Below are positions 48,044-58,267 of a DNA stretch of 64,000 nt, piece after piece. Origin of the DNA: Marasmius tenuissimus (Eukaryota; Basidiomycota; Agaricomycetes; Agaricales; Marasmiaceae). The stretch lies in contig JAQOTA010000057.1 in the NCBI GenBank assembly GCA_029532415.1, forward strand, positions 496,001 to 560,000, written 5' to 3'. Position 1 is the stretch's first letter. Each line of letters starts with the position of its first letter. Made by a program: the position numbers and the translations under genes. Below the pieces are notes generated by a model that saw nothing but the letters and a program-made list of their open reading frames with translations, searched no databases and had not been told where the DNA came from.

Positions 48044-49498
48044 TCATCCCAACACTTCCTTCAACACCTCGATAATCTTCTCCACCTCCTGTACCGTATT
48101 GTAATGCACGAAGGATATCCTAACCACCCCGTCTTCCGTGTCGAGTTTGGGTTGTAAATTGTCGATGAGGTGGTATGCGTAGAAATGGCCGTAGCGGATT
48201 CCGATCTACGAAGGGGAAAAAAAGTTGAATGATACGACTGAGGGGAGACTGACTGTAACTTGGACTCACCCCGCCCTTGGAATCAAACACCTTCACAATA
48301 TCCTTACTCTTCCTCCCCTCAACAACAAAACTAATCGTCGGCACCCTATCCCCCCCAGCCTTCTCATCCCCAACCACCCGAACCCCCTTTTTCACCTGCT
48401 CGGAAGCCGTAAGGTACTCAAGCAACGGAGCGATAAGTTTCCGTTCTTGATCCGCGATCGCCTCAAACGACGCTTTCAAATCGTTCGAAGGAGTGAGGGA
48501 GAGGAGGTAAGGCAATACACCCGTGGTGCCGTAGACTAATTCGTATCCTGGACCTCCTGGTTGGAGTTTGTAAGAGATGGAGTGGACGTTTAGGAAGTGG
48601 TGGACGATTGAGGTGATTGTGTTCTTTATGGAGTGGTGGCGGACGTAGAGGACTGATATGTGTGGACCGTAGACCTATACTCGTTTTGGATGAGATACGG
48701 GAAGTGAGGGTGGTGGTGGTGGTGGTGGTGAGGACGTACGTACCTTGTAAAACGAGAAGACGCAAAAATCGACATCCCAGTCTTGTACGTCGATTTGACG
48801 GTGAGGTGCATAAGCTACGCAGTCGACTGAGATTTCGACGTGTTTGGCTCCTTGCTCTTTTGCGGCTTTGCGGATCGCTTTGACGACTTCTTTGACGGGT
48901 ACAACGGAGCCTAGGATGTTGGATGTTGCGCTGAACGCGACGACTCGTGTCCTTGAAGTGATGAGAGGAATGAGCTCGTCGATTTTGTATACGACCGAGT
49001 ACGGGTTGTTCGGGTTCATAGGTGTCGGTCGCCAGGTCTTCACGACAGCCCCTCGACGCTTTGCTAGTTTCTTCCATGGTCCACCGTTCGCTAGACATGA
49101 CGATAAGCACGCTAAACCCAAAAAACGAAGAGCGCAAACGAACTTTCATGTTCCCCAGTAATAACAAACTCATCCCCTTCCTGGATCTGTTCATCCAAAC
49201 TCCTCGTCAAATTCTCCATATTCATCGTCGAGCTCGATCCAAACACGATCTCATGTACATCACTCGCGTTGAACATCTTGACAGCGCTCTCCGGTCCATC
49301 CAGCATAACTCTCCGCGTGCTGATTTGGGAAACGGAGTAATCAGCCCCCAGCTGAACGTTCGTGTTGCATAGGTAGTCGTAAATCCTATCAGCGACGTCT
49401 TTGGCGCATTGGGAACCTCCAGCGTTGTCAGCGAAGATGTAACCGGATTGGAGACCGGGGAAGTGACTGCGGGCTTTTTCCAAGTCGAGAACAGGCAT
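48044..49498 (-). CDS. Class V aminotransferase / cysteine desulfurase-like enzyme
   Basis: Four exons, 49498..49144, 49090..48744, 48674..48270 and 48205..48044, close in phase and give 422 aa. It starts MPVLDLEKARSHFPGLQSGY, with IFADNAGGSQCAKDV as in class V fold type I PLP enzymes. Next come HETNGGPWKKLAKRRGA, VVAFSATSNILGSVVPV, SVDCVAYAPHRQIDV and DFCVFSFYKVYGPHI, where the Lys of SFYK is the expected PLP Schiff-base residue. The C-terminal RYGHFYAYHLID and VVRISFVHYNTVQEV match the small domain. The substrate may be a cysteine- or selenocysteine-like amino acid, or kynurenine-like; it cannot be decided here. No targeting peptide is evident. A TTATAATAAG at about 49594-49603, roughly 100 bases upstream, may be a TATA element. 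Confidence 0.88.
48709..48730. repeat. (GGT)n microsatellite in aminotransferase intron 2
   Basis: About seven GGT units on plus (ACC on the coding strand), inside the 69-base second intron of the aminotransferase. Length variation here could change splicing, but nothing in the sequence shows that it does. Confidence 0.85.
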
Positions 49499-50159
49499 TT
49501 TCTTTGGGTGGAGAATTCAGAAATAGAGAAAAAAAGATTGACGATGATAGCGATCGATTAGAAGACGAAGACTCACGAGGAAAAATTTGTAACTTATTAT
49601 AAGGAGCCCGGAGAGTGTGAACTTTTTAGAAAGGAGCACACGGGAGTCCGGAAACCTGGACTTATGACCTTCTCCTACCTTCTCTCAGCGCACGATTTCT
49701 GGTGATCCCGTAGAATCCGAATCGAGGGCGGTGAACCATGCATGTTCCGAAGAGAAGAACGGTGAGCACATGTATTTCATTGCCCCTCAAATAGACAGAG
49801 TCATAGCCAAGAAGAGGCGCTGTAATAGTCTATAGAGATCAGGATCAGATATGAACTCGAGGGAATAGGCTCACATCTGAGGTCGAAGAAGCCCGATTGC
49901 TCGCGGTCGAGGGTCGTTGTGGTTGTGTGAAGAGACCAATTTAGATGTGACGGTCACATTCTAGCATCTCTTGTCTTCGTACTACCACCATCATCTCCTC
50001 ACGATGTAGTATGTTCTTCACTCAAAATGGACAAATGAGTGCAGCTGACCGCCCAGAAAGTGCTTTGACGCTTGGTACGTCTGATAGTTCCTCTAGACTT
50101 CGATCACAAAACTGATCACTCTCGTTACTGGAAGTGCCTACTGCTTGGAATCGTGCGGA

Positions 50160-50900
50160 AGGCAGACTCTGCAATACCTTCATAATGTCACGAGTCGAAG
50201 CTAGCTGCAAAGGCAACGAAATGTACGACTACTCTCGTTCTCGTAACAGCAAGACTGACGCGTCCATTTAGAAGAACTTGCGCTCTCCAGCACAATTCGT
50301 GAAGAGGCCTGGCGCTTGGCAGCGAAAAGGATAAACCACTGACCGGGATCCGTAACGGCTTTAAAATCTACACAGATACGCATACAATGACACATCCCCG
50401 TTCCCCATCGATACCGTTGGCCTTCCGTTCCGTGAGAGCTCATACGCACAACACACTTCGTCATTATGTTGAACGTGTAAGGTTCTTTCTATCTGCATTC
50501 ATCGTCTAGCCTTGACGATATCCTCCCTAGGATAGAATCAACCTGGGCCTCCTGCACTTGACCTCAGTGAGTCATCTGTTTCGTTGTCTATGCCTTTCCA
50601 CTTACCAATGCATACTCCTTCCACAGACTCTGCAACGCGTTTCTAATGTCACGAGTCGAGACTAGCTGCAAAGGCAACGAAATGCATCACTACCCCCGTT
50701 CTCGTAAAAGTAAGACTAACGCGTCTATCTGGGAAAGCACAACCGTGAAGAGGTCTGGCGCTTGGCAGCGAAAAGGATAAACCACTGACCGGGACCCGTA
50801 ACGGCTTTAAAATCTACACAGATACACATACAACGACACATCCCCGTTCCCCATCGATACTGTTGGGCTTCCGGTCCGTGAGAGCCATACGCACAACACC
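50160..50900 (+). repeat. Direct repeat pair, about 220 bases each
   Basis: Positions about 50180-50460 and 50645-50905 share long stretches: GTCACGAGTCGA, CTAGCTGCAAAGGCAACGAA, CGTTCTCGTAA, TGGCGCTTGGCAGCGAAAAG, GATAAACCACTGACCGGGA and CACATCCCCGTTCCCCATCG. The second copy lacks about 25 bases in the middle. Antisense ORFs (RWGTGMCxCMxICVDFKAVT) are read in both copies, but their length is short and no family is known. Confidence 0.7.
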
Positions 50901-51189
50901 CACTTCGCCCCCACTTTACCTCAGTAAGTTTTCTATTTCGTTGTCCACGCCCTTCCACTTACTAACCCATCTTCCCTCCAGGCTCGAGCGTCAATGGTTG
51001 TAGCTTGGACCCAGGGCTCGCCCGGCGTAGGAGTCATGAAAAACTACCGTCTGCAGAGACCTACATTCCGCACCACGAACGCACAATCAGACTAGCTTCC
51101 CTCGCGACATTGCGTTTCTACATACATCTCGTCTTACCCTGACAAGTTAGTCCAGGATATAGTCCACTTGTGGTCTCAGTGAGCTCCCC

Positions 51190-51640
51190 GCCTCGTCACC
51201 CATATTCTTCTACTTTCAACTAACACTTTCTCTTACAAGTATCGAGGTTGGGTGTTGGCCCTAACGAGCATAGGAGTTGACGTTGAGGTCTGAAGGTGCT
51301 CCCCCGCGCTCAGATCACGCACGTACCGAGCAAAGTCGAACTGGCTTCCCCTCACGGAAAACGAATGGCCCGCTGATCCAGCACAATGCCAGGCTCTGGA
51401 TCCTATCTCTACAACTCGTAGACTCTTCTTTCGAGACCACATGGACCCGTACTCGCGGTCTACCCCCACGAGACTGCAACGTTCTCTATTTTTGCATACG
51501 AGTCTTGCCTTGAGCTCCCTGCCGCGTCGCTATATCCTTTTACTTTCAACTAACACTTTCTCTTATCAGCCCCGAGCTTGGGATTTGGCCATGACTTGGG
51601 TGAACGAGTACAGGAGTTGAAGTCTGCGTGCTCCTCCGGC
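51190..51640 (+). repeat. Diverged direct repeat pair
   Basis: Segments near 51205 and 51535 share ACTTTCAACTAACACTTTCTCTTA followed by CGAG(G/C)TTGGG..TTGGCC..AACGAG..AGGAGTTGA. A third related stretch lies near 50950 (CCACTTACTAACCCATCTTCCCTCCAGGCTCGAG). The identical boundary before a CAG or AG suggests that the repeat once included splice-acceptor-like sequence. Confidence 0.5.
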
Positions 51641-52428
51641 ACGGGGATCCGCACCACGAACGCACATACCGAATAAGGCCGGATTGGCTTCCCTCACGAG
51701 AACGACCAGCACAACGCGGGCTTAACCTTTCAACCGCCTGATCCTACAGTGGCCGCAGTCTTGTCACAGCGCTTCCTTTACAGCGTCGTCGGCGGGTAGA
51801 CCCTCTAAACCCAATCGCTGGATATTGGTGGTCCATCAACGCAGCCTCTACAGAGGACCTCATTACTCCTACCGATACCCCTTTCCCTACCACCACCGTC
51901 CTCCTTTTCCTTGGTACGGCGTGTGTGGTTTAGATTCCGAAGCTGTAGAGGCTATAGTCTACCAAGCTACTCCCTGGAGCGGCAAATGCCTTGCAGACCT
52001 CCCTATTATGCTCTCTCTGACATCTCTTTTTTGTAGAAGCAGTGCGCTGCATTCTGCACGTCGGGTCCGTGCAGCTTGGGCGCCGAGCCACCACCACCTA
52101 CATGTGAACGCCGGAGGTCGAGGATACTCGACCGCCGTTACGATCCGTCTATAGGCATCGTGCTCTCGGTGAGGCCTGATTTGCTCTGCCCTCCTCTCCT
52201 TCTAACCGCCTCGCGCCATGTCATCCCGTTATTACCGCTTTTCTGCAGAGATTCGTATACGAAGAGGCAGACGCATTTACGTCCGCTTCCTACTACATAG
52301 AGCGAGTCACCCCGTACGTTGTTTCCACGTAACATAGTCGTGTGCTACATTCCCGTCTTCGTATTACAAGAAAAAAAATAACTATCCTACGGTACGCCAT
52401 GCGTGTAATGGGGTGGTAAATCAATCAA

Positions 52429-53350
52429 TCAATCCTCCTTCTTCGCACCAATCTTCTTCTCCGCCTCTGCAATCGCCGCGTTATCCGTCTGAGGACCGTT
52501 ATCCTGACCGAACATGGCAGCCGTCTTGAACGGTCTCTTCAAATCGCCTTCGGCTGGTTTACCGAGGAGATGGATGGCTACGGGTTTTGCGTCGTAGATG
52601 CCTTTGAGACCCATGAGGGATTGGACGAAGAGGGGTTGGGTGTATTTCATGTAGCCGTGGAGGAAGCCCATCATGGCGACTCCCATGTATACTGAGCGGA
52701 GCTGTAGAAGAGAGAGAAGATGCGAGTGAGTGGAGGGCTGGTGGGAGAATGTGTGTGTGCGTACGAGTTTGGAGACTTCTGCGAGATCGTAGTCTCGTAC
52801 GGTTGTAGTGACGAGTTTTGGTTGTTCACTTCCGGACTAGAAGGAAACAAAAAGTCAGCATGGAGAATAAGAGAGAGATAAGAATATATGACACGCACCA
52901 GAGGGCTTGCGGGCTCGACTGTTCATCGCATAAAAAAAGGAAAGAAGGGATAGACACAGTAAGAGACCAAAGCACGACGTTTTGCACATAGATCCACAAG
53001 CTAACCGTATTTCAGAACAGTCTGATCGTTCTTCCGCTTGACCTAGAAAAAGAAAACAAAGTACGACTCAACCCCCCATACCTCCGTGCGCAAATGAGAA
53101 AGAGTGGGCCACTCACGATGATAGAAACATAGTAGTAGATCCCCAAGAGGACAAGCTGCGTAGCGACATATCCCACACGAACGTAGTTGAGCGTTTCTGG
53201 GTTCTCAAAGTTGATTCTTCGGGCCACTATAGAGCGCGAAAAAAAAGGGTCACTGTCAATTTCTCCTCCTCCTCTCGAATGGGAAAGTCGACGACACGTA
53301 CATTGCATAGCACCGAGAGAAATCATCAGGTTCTGTACTGGCGAGCTCAT
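52429..53350 (-). CDS. PHO88: Pho88/Snd3 family ER membrane protein
   Basis: Six exons, 53350..53302, 53226..53117, 53042..53006, 52918..52899, 52836..52765 and 52701..52429, close in phase and give 186 aa, the usual Pho88 length. It starts MSSPVQNLMISLGAMQ, then LARRINFENPETLNYVRVGY, the membrane segment TQLVLLGIYYYVSIIV, VKRKNDQTVLKY, VEPASP, TTTVRDYDLAEVSKLVR and GFLHGYMKYTQPLFVQS, and ends in a charged tail KKIGAKKED. In yeast the family (Pho88/Snd3) belongs to the SRP-independent ER targeting route and affects phosphate transporter biogenesis. It is a single-copy housekeeping gene, useful as an orthology anchor. Exon 4 is only 20 bases. Confidence 0.93.
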
Positions 53351-54899
53351 TTTTGCGCGAAGAGGAGTCCGTGGAATGTAGAAATGGGAAGGAGGAGGTG
53401 GTTGTCGGGGGACGAGTAACGACCGGGAATAATGGTGGGATGTTTTTGTTATCCCGGCAAACGCGACGTGGCACCAGCGTAATCCACTCGGCACGTGCTG
53501 CGTGCCGGGGGCCCGCGCTTATTTCGGCATTTGGGGTATCCGGTTTGGCGCCGGGCGGAGGGCTTTGATTTTGGGCTTCGATGAGCTCTTGAAGTTGTTA
53601 ACCCACATCCGATTTTACAACTCGTATTCCTTCGCTCAGCTCGGAAATAGCCCCAGAAATGTTGTTTCTGATCGTTTTCATCGTCAGATTGGAAGTCAAT
53701 TGGAAAAAAACCCGCGAATCCACATCCGATTCTGCTCCTTGTATTCCTTCATTCAGTTCAGCAACAGCCCCAGAAAGGTTGTTTCTGATCCTCTTCAAGC
53801 GTACCAAAGCAGCAATCAATTCGAAGAAGAAACTCCCGAATCCGAAAACCCACAATAGTTCATCAACTCGGCAGTTCCCGACTGGGGGCCTCATTCTCGA
53901 GTCTCATGGACTATCCGACACAGAAATGTTTGGGCTCAGTTGTGTTAGTTATCCTCGGGAAGATTTCTTATTGACCTCAAGAAGAACGCTAGAGGCTCTC
54001 AGTGGGCAGAATCTGGTAGACTCACTGTCAAGTAAAAGCGGCGTCTACAAGTGTCAAGTGGTCGTACCTTCGGTATCGCACTGATCTCGACGTGAAGGAC
54101 ACAATACCGTCCGCAATCCCTCTTTTGAATACCCTGAATTAATCATCCAGCTGCAGCCAAAATTCACAGTACCTCGTCGCAGAATATCGGAGTAGAACAT
54201 AACGCCGAGTCCCTTTCTCGCGAGTCTTCTGACGCCAAATATCCGAAATTCGATTCAGTTTCAACTACTCCAAGCTCGAGTACGTGTCAAAATGTTAGGT
54301 GGCATATTTTTCTGGCACACCTCTGTGCAAAAACAAGGTTCACGTCCAGTTGTGTCAAGTCGGACCACTCCGATCTGACGACTTCCCACCGAACACTCGA
54401 GCCACAGATTCCCAGTTAACGCCGAGTAGATTCACTTGTCCTGACACCGAAAAAGGTCCGCTTGGGTGGCACTAAAAGTAAACATCGCTCAAGCTACTCC
54501 ATGAAATCATCTCTGCGTCCATCATCGGAGAGACCACAATGTCGTGGAGGGTCCAACTTCTTGCTCTCAAGCGTCTACATAATAGATCTCAGACGGTTCA
54601 ACGAAAGAGTCGCCGTATCTCCCACCGCTCCGATAAACAGACAGCGAGTCTGTTCCCTCGTCAGGAACCCGGGGTCCGTTGGAACTTGGACGGGGGTTCG
54701 AGAAAACTTCGTTGACCGTCCCTGTGTCAGTAGCGGGCTATTTTCGGTCTCTCACTGTAACTCTCATCTCAATTCCCCAACACAGTTTTTGACAGATGTA
54801 GTACCGAGTTTCAGCCAGCGTTATCAGGTGAGCTCGGAGAGAGAGAGGGGGGGGATACTTAAAAGCGGAAGAATCTGCCTTTTTTTACCACACGCAGCC
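53351..54899. other. Intergenic with internal tandem repeat
   Basis: 1.5 kb between divergent genes: PHO88 on minus, the small secreted protein on plus. It holds the 117-base tandem repeat at 53604-53837. ORFs at 53659-54084 (+) and 54462-54989 (+) have no recognisable domain; the latter overlaps the secreted-protein promoter. A TACTTAAAAG near 54857 may serve as a TATA element. Confidence 0.45.
53604..53837 (-). repeat. Two tandem 117-base repeats, open on minus strand
   Basis: Units 53604-53720 and 53721-53837 both start CACATCCGATT and share CAGCCCCAGAAA(T/G)GTTGTTTCTGATC. The period is 39 codons, and on the minus strand both units are open in one 98-codon frame (53894..53598), giving the paired motifs IRNNLSGAVAELNEGI and IRNNISGAISELSEGI. 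This could be a remnant of a repeat-containing, amphipathic-helical protein. No start, intron or partner exon is supported. Confidence 0.55.
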
Positions 54900-55302
54900 A
54901 TGAAACTCCCCGCTGTTGTTTCTCTCTTCGTCGCTTCGTCACTTGCGGTAAGTCTTCAACATAACCTCCCTTCTCATTGTGAAAGCTAGTCGTCCATCAT
55001 GATAATCACCCATCCACTTCTACCTCTAGCTTCCCCAATTCTGGACCACAAACGCCGAATCCGACGCAGGGACTACAACCTGCGTCACCTGGACTTTTCC
55101 CGATGGTTCCGTGACCACCTACACAGCTCCATACCCCGGAGCTACGCAGACAACTAGCTCGTCCTCCTCCTCTTGGACCGGTGGAACGAGCGACAATGCG
55201 ATTCCTTTGACCACGACTCGCACTGTGACTGTTACTACAACCCCGAGAACCACTACTTGGACGACCTCGTACGCTACAAATTCTCCTAAGCTGATGGCTT
55301 GA
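54900..55302 (+). CDS. Small secreted Ser/Thr-rich protein
   Basis: Two exons, 54900-54947 and 55030-55302, joined by an 82-base intron in phase 0, give 106 aa. Exon 1 encodes only the signal peptide (MKLPAVVSLFVASSLA). The mature part has a single Cys (TTTCVTWTFPDGSVTTY) and then Thr/Ser-rich sequence (TTSSSSSSWTGGTSDNA, TTTRTVTVTTTP) that should be heavily O-glycosylated. It is probably an extracellular or cell-wall protein. There is no GPI-type hydrophobic C-terminus, and the end KLMA is abrupt, so the annotated 3' end could be early. Family not recognised. Confidence 0.65.
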
Positions 55303-55625
55303 TGTTGGGGAATACCTCGCTCGACGGCTGTGAGGGCACTAGTGTTCATGAAAAGAATCGATTGAGGGGGAATGCTATGGCCTGGAGGGTGATCCTTCAA
55401 TCTCGATGGGGCCCGGGGCAAGAATGATCGCGACGTGTGTGGCTGATTTGTAGGTGTATGGACCATGATATTGAATCGTACAAATGCAACATCATTGTTG
55501 ATTCGCTTGCTTGGAGACTGGGGTGAAGATCGGGCTGAAATTTTTTTCTAATACATACATACACGCTGGCTGAGCATCAAGTACCCTGGATTGACGCGCT
55601 TCCGACCAATGGCAAATGGAAGCCA
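55303..55625. other. Intergenic, no gene seen
   Basis: About 320 bases, the 3' flank of the small secreted protein gene. AT-rich near 55540 (TTTTTTTCTAATACATACATACA). Nothing else recognised. Confidence 0.45.
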
Positions 55626-56115
55626 CTGTAGAGATTCGTATAGTCACTCTCAGAAGCATTACGAACGACTGCTATACCCTACGATATGCGAAGTCAGTGG
55701 CCAAATTGTTCCATAGCAGAGGTTTGACGGGAGGTCCACACCCGGACCCATGACATACGGGACGTATGTATTGGTACTTAGACGAATCTCCGGTATTAGC
55801 TGAGCTACAAATCCCGAGACAATCTCTAGAAGCCTCCCACATAACTTATAAGGAGACATTGATAGGCCGAAAGCACTGGTGCCAGAAAGTCGAATCAGGT
55901 CTCAACCAGCGACTCGCCCTTGACTCGACCATCAGCTTCCTGCCGTTGAGTTAGCGGTGTTTCGGAAGCGAATCACTCGGCTGAAAAGAAATATTCACGG
56001 AAACGAGAACATCATGCTCGTAAATCGCAAGCCAAGCTCCGTCTCAGGCTCGCCATCCTAAACGATACTCAATACGACTCCTAGCGAGATGTCCGAGTCT
56101 CCACTCAGCTTTGGG

Positions 56116-56122
56116 TATAAAA
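56116..56122 (+). promoter_or_regulatory. TATA box, secreted protein copy B
   Basis: TATAAAA, 101 bases before the ATG at 56217, in the same context (CTTTG(A/G)GTATAAAAGAGACA) as copy A. Confidence 0.6.
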
Positions 56123-56216
56123 GAGACAACTCTGAAGGGGGAAATCCTCAGACTTCCAGTCGCTTTCAATCGTTTCTACTACTCTCCTCCACCAAGCTCA
56201 TCCTTCACTTGCAACG

Positions 56217-56959
56217 ATGCCTTCCTTCCGTGCCATCTCCCTCTTCTTCGTTGCCTCTTTGGCGAGCCTTTCTTTCACCTCGGCTGCGCCACAGTATACT
56301 CCCACTGCTCCCTCGGGTTGTGACGCAGCATGCATGGCAAAGTGTCATCTCCCAGTGATTTTCGCGGGACTTCACGCTGAGATCGCCCCCAAGGTTGACA
56401 TTATGAGTAAGTCGCCTTCGTCGAGACATCCCTTCCACACTGACGAATGATGCTCTGCCTAGGTGCTATGTCCGAAGGCAAGGCCGACAAGATCAAGCCC
56501 ATTGTCGTCGAAATTACCTCCAGCATCGACAAAGCTGTCGTCCAGGTCCAGGCCTGTGTTGACGCCAAAGTTGGCTTGGATGTTGCCCTCGCCGCTGACG
56601 TGGACGCAAGCGCTGTACTCACCATTGGCGCCTTTGTTCAAGTGGTTGTTAGCTTGGTTGCTGTAAGCACTTCTTTCCTACCTCTTTCTCAGAATTGTAT
56701 CCTGATCAGGATCCTCCCCTTCCAGTCCATCGTCGTCTGCATCCAGGCCGCCCTGAAGGTCGCAGTCAAAACCGAGCTCAACCTCATCATTGGGATGTGC
56801 GCAACCGTCTGCGTTAGACTTGCTGTCCTCTTGCAACTTTCCTGCCAGCTCGTTGGAGGCCTCGCGGTTTCTCTTTTTGTCTACCTCACTGCTTACATCG
56901 CTCTCTGTGCGCGGTTGGGTGTCGGTGCCTGCGTCGATTTCCTCAAGGTCGCCGTCTAA
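56217..56959 (+). CDS. Small secreted hydrophobic Cys-containing protein, copy B
   Basis: Three exons, 56217-56406, 56463-56662 and 56726-56959, have the same lengths as copy A (190, 200, 234 bases) and give 207 aa. Signal peptide MPSFRAISLFFVASLASLSF, Cys cluster GCDAACMAKC, then the Ala/Val/Leu-rich region. All ten Cys are conserved with copy A. Differences from copy A gather in two places: just after the Cys cluster (GLHAEIAPKVDIM instead of GMKTEVTPKVNMI) and near the C-terminus (LFVYLTAY instead of LLLQLPAY). Function unknown; the paralogue pair suggests diverging roles or binding partners. Confidence 0.85.
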
Positions 56960-57133
56960 GTGCGCTTCTGGGGTCTCTTGATTGGAGGTCATTTTGATAC
57001 GCTAGTTTACAATTTATACGTTAGTACCATCATCGATTAATCGAGGAACTTGACACACAAACCAGCGTAAAAAGAGGGTTTTATCCGCGGAAGTGAATAT
57101 GTTTTTTGGATCGATAAATGCGATTGAGACATC

Positions 57134-57155
57134 ACGCTAATCCTTCGGCTAGCGT
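57134..57155. other. Conserved inverted repeat in 3' flank, copy B
   Basis: Same ACGCTA..TAGCGT element as at 12930 in copy A, base for base, within a flank that carries some substitutions. Confidence 0.35.
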
Positions 57156-57290
57156 CTTGTGGTAGCGACTACAGCTGAAGCACTGACATGACAACACGAG
57201 CAGTTCAGCCCCACTGGGAGCTAGGATTAAGCCATGGAGAATCAAAATCAGTCTATAGACTATAAGTCCATCTTTCCTGCCCCTGTGAGT

Positions 57291-58267
57291 AAGTGTAATC
57301 AGTATCCGTATAATATAAGTACGACCGAAGGAACACGGCTAAAGCTTCAATGACAACTCACGCTAGCTATCAGAATGGGAGGGAACTTGCTTTAATGAAT
57401 AGGCCTTACTCTGCCTTACTTGGAGGTGTGAGCAAGTGTGAGGTGGGCGTCGGGCGAGTGAGTTGAGGCGGGCCGTCACCTGCCGCTACTACGCGCACCA
57501 CGTGACTCACGTGTCAGAAATCTGACTCGAAGGCTTTGTTCACAGCCCTCACTTGCACGACGCGTGCCTTTTGCCCGTCACCACTCGGTGGCAGCCTCCT
57601 CAATGTCGGATCCTTGACCTTTTTCGCCCCTTTCCCTACCTGACTCTTGAACCTTTCAAATGGGCTAAGCCACCCAATTCAATCGGACTCAGGACTCGCG
57701 GGTTACATGGGCTCCTGCGATTCGGATCCGACGAAAAGTGACTACAATCGCAGTACTTCTCTCTTTACCGTGGGTCCGTTCGAAATAATCACCGGCATAT
57801 TGGGTGCGTTGGCTCGAGTTTTGCCGACCTTGATTAATAATTGAAGGAGATACCAGACCTCCTCGTCACTTCCACGTCGCGAATGATGATCAGTTCAGTG
57901 TACTATCGCAAATTCACCATTGAGAGCTCAGAAGGCTGTTTCCGCAGCAGAACCAAGAGGTTGACGTGAACAGCACTTTCTGAGAAAAATCGCTGCAGTA
58001 ATCGTACCACCAAGGTGTTGAATTGCGGTGATATCACACCCATTGATTTACCTCTGCTACCTTTCATTTGGGCCGCCCCGCCTTACGATAATTGCTTATC
58101 CTTCGGCGCGTCTGGAGCACTGGAAATCCAAGCTCAAGAGATCCTTCGGGGAGTACAAAAGGAAGGTGCACGAGTGTGTTCAAGGAACCTCATTCGCCTC
58201 CATTCAACCTTACCTCTATTACCAATTTTTGCACGCTCGACCCCAAGAACGACGTGGTCCTGGCATC
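57291..58267. other. Intergenic, promoter side of P450
   Basis: About 1 kb. The P450 frame is open upstream to 58028 with Met codons, but that extension lacks a membrane anchor and is pre-empted by a better start at 58268. No other feature seen. Confidence 0.4.

Larger units (their letters stand above)
49499..52428. other. 2.9 kb repeat-containing region, no gene
   Basis: Apart from the two diverged direct-repeat pairs listed separately, only short unsupported ORFs occur. The region is pyrimidine-rich on the plus strand, with repeated CTTTCAACTAACACTTTCTC motifs that resemble 3' splice sites. Confidence 0.5.
55626..57290 (+). repeat. Segmental duplication, copy B
   Basis: Direct copy of 11397-13060, about 44 kb away and in the same orientation. 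Gene, introns, TATA box and 3' flank are close; the distal 5' flank has indels. The 63-base second intron differs at only two positions between copies. No transposon ends found at the borders. Confidence 0.8.

Noticed and set aside
54462..54989. 175-codon ORF overlapping the small secreted protein gene
   Set aside because: It reads through the promoter, exon 1 and intron of the better supported secreted protein model in the same frame as its signal peptide, but without its own start context or domain.
58028..58267. In-frame upstream extension of the P450
   Set aside because: It would place the membrane anchor about 80 residues from the N-terminus. The Met at 58268 begins directly with the anchor, as usual for the family.
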